Source: DASPJR01 sp035628505
Lineage (GTDB): Bacteria > Planctomycetota > SZUA-567 > H5-PLA8
Assembly (NCBI GenBank): GCA_035628505.1
Contig: DASPJR010000184.1
Location: forward strand, 1 to 64,000
Length of the DNA: 64,000 bases
Direction: 5' to 3'
Positions 58,680-64,000 of this stretch are shown piece after piece. Numbering within the stretch: position 1 is the stretch's first letter; each line of letters opens with the position of its first letter. The notes below the pieces were generated by a model. That model did not search any database and was not told the DNA's origin. It saw nothing but the letters and a program-made list of their open reading frames with translations. The translations under genes and the position numbers were made by a program.

Positions 58680-60440
58680 ATGTTAAACCTACGCTGCATC
58701 CTGGCGCTGACTCTCCTGTTGAGCTCCAGTCTTTGCCTGGCCGGAACACTGTATGACTCGGGTGATCCTTCGCCGGAAGAGCAATATGTGTTGGAAATAA
58801 TCAACCGTGCGCGTGCCAACCCCGAGGCTGAAGGCACACGCCTGGGCATCGACATCCGGGAAGGTCTCACCGCCCAGGAAGCCGCGAACGTAGGCGTGCG
58901 GCCGCCGCTGGCCATGAACAAAGCGCTGCTCACCGCTGCGCGCAATCACAGCGCGGACATGTGGCAGCGCTCGTTTTTCGCTCACACCAATCCCGACGGC
59001 AAAACCTTCGATCAGCGCATCGTCGACGCCGGCTATACCATCCTTACCGCGGGCGAGAACATTGCGACTTCGACCAGCTCGGGCGCGGCACAGCTCGAAG
59101 ACAATCTGATGGTCGATCTCAACGTCAACGGCCGCGGGCATCGCAAGAATCTGCTCGATATCGGCCGCACCTTCCGTGAGATCGGAATCGGCTTCTTCTC
59201 CGGAAACGTGCAGAACAACCAGGGCTTCAAGAATTTCCTGACGCAGGACTTCGGCACCTCCGGCAACTCGTCGTTCCTCGTCGGTGTCGTCTACAACGAC
59301 ACCAATAACAATGGCTTTTACGACGTCGGCGAAGGCATTCCCAACATCACTGTGACGCCGGATACGGGCACCTACTATGCGGTCACCGGAGCGGCCGGGG
59401 GCTATGCCATTCCGGTGGGTTCAAGCGGTACGATCAATGTCAGTCTCTCCGGCGGCGGACTGGGCACCAACACCCAATCGGTGACGCTCAGCGGCCAGAA
59501 CGTGAAGCTTGACTTCAAGTCGCCGGGCACCGGTTCAGGCGGCGGTGGCGGCGGCGGCGGCTTGACGGCCCCGGCCGCGCCGGCAGCGTTGATTGCCGCA
59601 GCAGTCTCCGCAAGCCAGATCAATCTTTCCTGGACGGACCGCTCCGATAATGAGGAGAGCTTCACCGTCGAGCGCAGCGCTGACGGGGTCAATGGCTGGA
59701 GCGCCATAGCCACGGTGCCGGCAAACGCCACGGCGTACTCGAGCAGCGGTCTAAGCGCCGCGACGACATATTATTACCGCGTGCGCGCGAGCAACTCGGC
59801 AGGAGATTCCGCCTACACGAGCGTGGCCAGTGCTACCACGGACAGCGACGGAACAGGCGGCGAGACGCCGGTCAGCAACACGGGCACGGACACCGATGGC
59901 GACCGCTTCCCCGATGAAATCGAAACAGTCGCCGGCTCGTCATCGGCCGACGCCGCCTCCGCGCCGAACGTTCCAAACGCCGCATTCCTGCCGATGCCGT
60001 CGCTGAAAGTATCGGTAAAGCTGAATTTCACCACGCCGCTGAAGGACAGCATCAGCTTGAGCTGGACCCAGAGCGTCGGCGCCGGGTACGCCGTGAATGG
60101 ACGGCAGGTGATCACGGATGTTGGCGGCGTGCTGCAGGTCTTTGCATTGAACGAAAAAGGAAAAGGCGTCACCGGCACGGACACGTTCCAGATGCGCGGC
60201 AAGGTGAAGGATGGCGTCACGACAGTAGCTCAGACAATGAAGTTTTCGCTGAAGATGACAAAAGGAAGCTTCGGTTCCAGGTTGAAAGACGAGGGGCTCG
60301 TCGATGGGACTGTCATCAACAGGAGCCTGTTTCTGCCGGTCTATGTGCTTCTGCTCGACAGCACAACGGGCTCGACTTCATACGAGAACCGCGGCATTTC
60401 ATACACGGCGAAGCAGGGAAAGAACGGGCGTGCGAAATAA
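58680..60440 (+). CDS. Secreted CAP (SCP/PR-1)-domain protein with fibronectin III domain
   Basis: The start is ATG 58680, with AGGGA eight bases upstream. 586 residues. Signal peptide 'ILALTLLLSSSLCLAG'. CAP domain ~25-195: 'EEQYVLEIINRARANPEAEG', 'AARNHSADMWQRSFFAHTNPDGKTFDQRI', 'GENIATSTSS', 'GRGHRKNLLDIGRTFREIGIGF', 'QDFGTSG', including the two His and the Glu of the CAP cavity. A Ca-binding-like loop 'VYNDTNNNGFYDVGEGI' and a Gly-rich linker follow. Then come an Fn3 domain ('INLSWTDRSDNEESFTVERSADG') and a thrombospondin-3-like Asp repeat ('TDTDGDRFPDEIE'). Modular extracellular protein; ligand unknown. Confidence 0.87.
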   Translation: MLNLRCILALTLLLSSSLCLAGTLYDSGDPSPEEQYVLEIINRARANPEAEGTRLGIDIREGLTAQEAANVGVRPPLAMNKALLTAARNHSADMWQRSFFAHTNPDGKTFDQRIVDAGYTILTAGENIATSTSSGAAQLEDNLMVDLNVNGRGHRKNLLDIGRTFREIGIGFFSGNVQNNQGFKNFLTQDFGTSGNSSFLVGVVYNDTNNNGFYDVGEGIPNITVTPDTGTYYAVTGAAGGYAIPVGSSGTINVSLSGGGLGTNTQSVTLSGQNVKLDFKSPGTGSGGGGGGGGLTAPAAPAALIAAAVSASQINLSWTDRSDNEESFTVERSADGVNGWSAIATVPANATAYSSSGLSAATTYYYRVRASNSAGDSAYTSVASATTDSDGTGGETPVSNTGTDTDGDRFPDEIETVAGSSSADAASAPNVPNAAFLPMPSLKVSVKLNFTTPLKDSISLSWTQSVGAGYAVNGRQVITDVGGVLQVFALNEKGKGVTGTDTFQMRGKVKDGVTTVAQTMKFSLKMTKGSFGSRLKDEGLVDGTVINRSLFLPVYVLLLDSTTGSTSYENRGISYTAKQGKNGRAK

Positions 60441-60611
60441 ATAGCACGCATTCAAGCTGAAGCTGAACTCCCGTCGCGGGGTCGGAATAAGCCCGCGTGC
60501 TCATTTGTTTTATGATACGTGCAGATGCGACTGGAAACGCGATGGTATCCAGGGGCGCTTGGCACTAACCTGTTTGCGTCATCTCGATCTGCACCAGCCC
60601 TGGACTGTTGA

Positions 60612-61034
60612 ATGGCCTTACACGACGAAACAACGAACTCCGACGGCAATGGCACCTCCGCCAGCCGCCGCATCCTGATCATTGAAGACAATGTGGATTC
60701 GGCTGAGAGCCTGCAGCTGTTGCTGGAGATGTCCGGTCACACCGTCCATGTCGCCTTCCGCGGCGCCGACGGGGTTGCGCTCGCCAGGAGCTTCAAGCCT
60801 GAAATCGTTCTCTGCGATATCGGTTTGCCTGGGGGCATGGATGGGTATGCCGTAGCCGGCGAACTCCGCAGGGATCCAGCAACCCAGAACGCCAGTCTGA
60901 TCGCGCTCACCGGTTATGGGCAGGTCGAGGACCAGCAGCGCGCCCAGCAAGCGGGCTTCGAGATGCACATCACCAAGCCGGTGGATCCCGACGAGCTCGA
61001 GAAACGCCTCCGTAACATACAGGTGCGCGCCTGA
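60612..61034 (+). CDS. Stand-alone response-regulator receiver domain
   Basis: 140 residues, receiver domain only: 'RILIIEDNVDSAESLQLLLEMSGHTVHVA' (acidic pair E-D), acceptor Asp in 'IVLCDIGLPGGMDGY', Thr in 'LIALTGYG' and Lys in 'HITKPVD'. No output domain. Sequence blocks are almost the same as in the REC of the hybrid kinase at 11958-15122 ('ILIIEDN.DSAESL..LLE.SG.TV.VA', 'VLCDIGLPG', 'ALTGYGQ.ED'), so both belong to one phosphorelay receiver subgroup. One Gly is inserted after the LPG. It has no kinase neighbour here. Confidence 0.9.
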   Translation: MALHDETTNSDGNGTSASRRILIIEDNVDSAESLQLLLEMSGHTVHVAFRGADGVALARSFKPEIVLCDIGLPGGMDGYAVAGELRRDPATQNASLIALTGYGQVEDQQRAQQAGFEMHITKPVDPDELEKRLRNIQVRA

Positions 61035-61098
61035 CAGCTTTCCCTTCCGCAGGTCCGCTTGCTGAAATTCAGGCGCTCTTGCGTTACCATTCAGCGCC

Positions 61099-63138
61099 AT
61101 GACGCTTCGCGAGCCGAAGAGTTTATCTCACGCCATCCTGATCCTTGCACTGCTGTCGGCGCTCTCGGGTGCAATGCTTCACGCGTGCTGGAATGCACCG
61201 CTCTACCGCATGGATGATCGCGACCATCTGCAGCCGGCCATGGTGGGCTCCTGGAGTGACGCGTTCCGCTTGCGGCCAGAGTTCAGCGAACCCTACATCC
61301 CGGTGACGCTCTTCTCGTACAAGCTCGACTTTGCTCTCTTCGGCCCAGAACCTTTAAAAAGCTCCGCCGAGAGCAGTGGCCTGCGCCCGAACACGGCCGC
61401 TGAGCCCGAAACCTCGACTGCGATTGAGTACCCATCTGCGCCGGGCACACGCGTCATGAATGCCCTCTACCATATTCTTGCGGGTTTCATCCTCTGGAAT
61501 TTTCTGCTGCGCCTTGGAAGCGGCGCGGGAGTGGCCGCTTTGGTCGCGCTGCTGTGGACCGGCCACCCCATGGCGCTCGAATCGGTAGCGTGGATCTCCG
61601 AGCGCAAAAACGTCCTGGCGGCGCTCTTCGGCTTTGCGGCGCTGCTGGCATGGACCGCCCCGCGCGAGCGCCTCTGGCGCTGGCCGCTCGTCTATCTTCT
61701 CTACGCGCTCGCGGTGCTCAGCAAACCCAGCGCGCTGGGCATTCTGCCGGTGCTGCTCGGCCTGGAGCTGTTCGATCCACGAGCGGAAGGTTCTCGCCGG
61801 ACGCTGCGCGAGTGGCTTGCAATACCAGAGCGGCTGGCGATTCCCGTTCTCATCAGCGCTTTAGGTGCGTGGGCGACGGTTCATTCGGTGCAGCGCGAGA
61901 TTCTCGATCCGCCGGGCGGCAATGTAGTTACCGCGCTGCTGACGGATGTCGAAATCTTCGAACGCTACATTCGCAATATCCTGCTGCCAATTAACCTCAG
62001 CTTTTTTTACGCGGTGGATCCCATTGTCTCGCTGGCCGACTCGAGATTGTGGCTGCACGGCGTCGTTTTGCTGGCGATCTGCGGCGGCTGCGTTGTTGCC
62101 TCGGGAACACGCGACCGGCGCCTGGCTGCATTTGGATTGTTCTGGTTCTTCGGCGCGCTGGGACCGAATGCGAATCTGGTCGGCATTCCCTTCTGGATGC
62201 AGGACCGTTACGCGTATCTCTCCGCCGCCGGATTGCTGCTGGCGGTTATAGTTGCCGTGCGCAGCCTCCTGCAGCGCAACGCATCGCCGGCAGCTGAACG
62301 AAATCTCCGTGTCTTAGTGCCTTCGTGTCTGTGTGTTGCGCTCTTTGCGTTTCTCTCAGCTCAGCGCTCACCTCTGTTCGCAGACGTAAACCGGCTGGTC
62401 GTCGATGCCGCCGAACGCCAGCCCGGCTCAGCAATGGCCCGGCTCTGCGCGGCGAAGCTTGCGCGTGAGCGCTTCTTTCAGCACGGATTCGACAACCCGA
62501 AGCCCGACTGGACGAAGGCCGAGATCAGCGGCCGCGCGGCGGTCGACTTTTACGCTGACATCGAATCCTGTGCCGACGTTTATGCGCACATCGACCGCTT
62601 TTCACTGCGTGTGCAGCGAGCTGAAATGCTGATGCTGCTGCACCGCCTGGATGAAGCGCAGGCCGCGCTCGGGCCTGTTCCACCGACCGATGTCAAACCG
62701 CTGGAGTCAGAGGGTGCTGCTCTCCGCAACCGCCGGGATACCTATAGCGGCTACACGCCGCAGACGCTCGCAATGGCGTATTACGTGCTTGGCTCAATTG
62801 AGGCCAGCCGAGCCCAGACGATAGCGACCCGCGCGGGACAGCGCGCGGCAGCGCAGTCCGCTCTGAACCACGCCAATGCGGCGCTTCAGATCGAGCCGCA
62901 CAACTTCGAATGGCGGGTCTTTAAGGCGCGTGTGCTAATGGTGAACGCAGTGGTCCTGCTGCTGGAATCCACGCAGGAGAAGGTGGAGGCGTCCGGTGTG
63001 GCGTCAAAGGCTTGCGAGAGCGAAGCGCACGCGATTCTTAGTGCGCTTCCCAAGTCCTCGACTATGCTGAAACTCGCACGGCGTCAAGGCGTGGATCTCA
63101 ATCGACTGCCACGCGCGTCCGACTGGCTCGACCGCTAA
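61099..63138 (+). CDS. TMTC-like GT-C membrane glycosyltransferase-related protein with TPR-like tail
   Basis: 679 residues. The N-terminal GT-C part (~10-430) has about ten membrane helices and the family markers 'RMDDRDHL' (acidic loop after helix 1), 'YIPVTLFSYKLDFALFG', 'TGHPMALESVAWISERKNVLAALFGFAALLAW' and 'LLYALAVLSKPSALGILPVLLGLELF'. These match the O-mannosyltransferase-like TMTC/DUF1736 group. The C-terminal ~230 residues are helical ('MLMLLHRLDEAQAALGPVPP', 'AALQIEPHNFEWRVFKARVLM'), TPR-like. Likely transfers a sugar from a polyprenyl donor to exported protein or glycan. A CCGTG-type repeat-like stretch (62304-62338) lies inside the coding region. Confidence 0.83.
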   Translation: MTLREPKSLSHAILILALLSALSGAMLHACWNAPLYRMDDRDHLQPAMVGSWSDAFRLRPEFSEPYIPVTLFSYKLDFALFGPEPLKSSAESSGLRPNTAAEPETSTAIEYPSAPGTRVMNALYHILAGFILWNFLLRLGSGAGVAALVALLWTGHPMALESVAWISERKNVLAALFGFAALLAWTAPRERLWRWPLVYLLYALAVLSKPSALGILPVLLGLELFDPRAEGSRRTLREWLAIPERLAIPVLISALGAWATVHSVQREILDPPGGNVVTALLTDVEIFERYIRNILLPINLSFFYAVDPIVSLADSRLWLHGVVLLAICGGCVVASGTRDRRLAAFGLFWFFGALGPNANLVGIPFWMQDRYAYLSAAGLLLAVIVAVRSLLQRNASPAAERNLRVLVPSCLCVALFAFLSAQRSPLFADVNRLVVDAAERQPGSAMARLCAAKLARERFFQHGFDNPKPDWTKAEISGRAAVDFYADIESCADVYAHIDRFSLRVQRAEMLMLLHRLDEAQAALGPVPPTDVKPLESEGAALRNRRDTYSGYTPQTLAMAYYVLGSIEASRAQTIATRAGQRAAAQSALNHANAALQIEPHNFEWRVFKARVLMVNAVVLLLESTQEKVEASGVASKACESEAHAILSALPKSSTMLKLARRQGVDLNRLPRASDWLDR

Positions 63139-63185
63139 TCTACTTCAGCCTCTCTTAGATTCTCTGTGCTGAACAAGACCGCCGC

Positions 63186-64000
63186 TTATTTCAGCTTTAC
63201 CGTCGCGAAATCTTCGTCATCGATCTGCACAGTCAGCGTTCCATAAGTCTTTTCTTTCGGCTTGTTCAGCGAGATTTTCGCCTGCACGCCGCCGCCGTCG
63301 GACTCGAACTTGCCTTTGCCGACCTGCTTTTCGCCGTCCTTGACTTTGATGGACTTACCTTTCAGCGACGCGTCTCCAGTCAGCACCAGGCGGCCTTTGC
63401 CGTCTTCATCAAGTGTGGCTTCAGTTATCTTCGCCTTGGCATTGGCTCCAGCGGCCGGCGTGATCTGAGCGCCGCCTGCTGCTGTCGCTGCAGCGGGTGC
63501 TTCAGGTGCTTTCGCCGTGGCGGGCTCGGCCTTAGGCGCGGCTGGCGCGGGAGCGGCTTGCGCAGCGGCTTCTTCGACGAGGCGTACGCGCTGCATGTTG
63601 TTCTTGTCTCCATGGATGTCGGGCTTGGGGAACCAGAGCGCCTGGTAGCGCTCGCCGCTTTCTTTGTCGACGTCGTTCGCGAAAAACTGCAAGCCGACTT
63701 CAGAATTGGCGGACGGCTCGAGGCGCAGGTTCGTCCATGGGAGCAGCGCTTCAATCACGTAGCCTTTATCGCTGGTCGTGCTCTTGGCCTCAATGGTGAG
63801 CTTGCCCTTCTTGTCCTTGCGGTAGTCGCTCAGATTTGTGCGCAGTTCCTTGCCCGCCTGGCGGCCCGGGCTGATGACGACCTGGTAGCTCGTCTCTCCG
63901 CCTTTTTTTTCGGCCATGAAAATTTCGATCGAATCGCCCTTCCAGAGATCCTCCGGCTTTTCAGCGGGCTCGACGGGGGCGTCATCCGTGACGGTTGCCA
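63186..64000 (-). CDS. CBM9-like carbohydrate-binding domain protein (5' part beyond window)
   Basis: The frame is open from the stop at 63186 to the right edge, so the N-terminus is missing; the ATG at 63917 is internal. Upstream codons continue the domain ('EDLWKGDSIEIFMAEKKGGE'). Visible CBM9 text: 'SYQVVISPGRQAG', 'GYVIEALLPWTNLRLEPSANSEVGLQFFANDVD', 'YQALWFPKPDIHG'. An Ala/Pro linker (~60 residues) precedes a small C-terminal beta domain ('KITEATLDEDGKGRLVLTGDAS...YGTLTVQIDDEDFATVKLK'). Probably secreted and polysaccharide-associated, like the CBM9-like module at 26827-30723. Confidence 0.8.
   Translation of the reverse strand, partial: ATVTDDAPVEPAEKPEDLWKGDSIEIFMAEKKGGETSYQVVISPGRQAGKELRTNLSDYRKDKKGKLTIEAKSTTSDKGYVIEALLPWTNLRLEPSANSEVGLQFFANDVDKESGERYQALWFPKPDIHGDKNNMQRVRLVEEAAAQAAPAPAAPKAEPATAKAPEAPAAATAAGGAQITPAAGANAKAKITEATLDEDGKGRLVLTGDASLKGKSIKVKDGEKQVGKGKFESDGGGVQAKISLNKPKEKTYGTLTVQIDDEDFATVKLK

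Noticed and set aside
1..64000. tRNA, rRNA, prophage or insertion-sequence genes
   Set aside because: Gaps are short and were read by eye; no cloverleaf, rRNA-like sequence, integrase or transposase motif was seen.

Overview
The window reads as a single, densely coded piece of a Gram-negative bacterial chromosome with high GC. I see no phage, integrase, transposase, CRISPR array or tRNA/rRNA gene. The lineage is best guessed as Planctomycetota (Phycisphaerae-like) or Verrucomicrobiota. The reasons are the PSCyt1/DUF1549/DUF1553 plus DUF1501 gene pair at 7304-11936 (typical of those phyla), large secreted glycan-acting proteins, an outer-membrane barrel protein with an N-terminal coiled coil, a TMTC-like GT-C membrane protein, and many short intergenic repeat families. 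This placement is inference.

Layout. 1-11936 (+) is a polysaccharide-related block: a right-handed beta-helix protein cut by the left edge, a secreted GH2 enzyme, a secreted protein of unknown family, and the PSCyt/DUF1553-DUF1501 pair. 11958-15752 (-) is a two-gene sensory operon, a MEDS-domain protein followed by a GAF/multi-PAS hybrid histidine kinase. The MEDS gene is interrupted by an in-frame TGA exactly where I expect a Cys codon. 15990-22357 (+) is a translationally coupled pair: an M48 zinc peptidase and a 1718-residue protein joining a degenerate kinase C-lobe, DUF4011, a UPF1-like SF1 helicase and a REase-like C-terminus. This is the best candidate for an undescribed system, probably defence or nucleic-acid quality control. 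A divergent AraC-like protein faces it.

23523-31601 is a sugar-acid/secreted-protein region: an SMP-30 lactonase, a GguC/FAH-family protein, a GntR-LacI hybrid regulator with a candidate operator, a very large secreted beta-propeller/CBM9-like protein and an FGE-fold lipoprotein. 31755-37480 holds an LtaS-like membrane phosphatase/sulfatase-fold protein, a class I aminotransferase, ScpB with a long charged N-terminus, and a ParD-like/zeta-type toxin-antitoxin pair.

37482-42498 (-) contains a seven-gene GbsR-controlled locus (GbsR, DUF393, DUF2071, MBOAT, small membrane protein, DUF2071, small membrane protein). Two near-identical palindromes lie in front of gbsR and in front of the structural genes, with a terminator between. 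42598-50196 is mixed housekeeping: PepF, DUF3592, SPW, Gfo/Idh/MocA, an alpha/beta hydrolase, small membrane proteins, MEKHLA and an ECF sigma factor. The ECF gene overlaps a single-pass protein built from secretin-related modules. 52351-64000 holds queA, a HEAT-repeat protein, an SDR, a TPR-like membrane protein, an outer-membrane porin, a CAP-domain secreted protein, a lone receiver domain, a TMTC-like membrane protein and a CBM9-like protein cut by the right edge.

Four convergent gene junctions leave more than 80 bases, and each carries a repeat element (25587, 30730, 52199, 56609). Two of these are copies of one ~140-base palindrome. Most assigned starts were moved from the longest reading frame to an internal start preceded by a purine-rich Shine-Dalgarno sequence, which this genome uses consistently (AAAGGAG/GGAGG).
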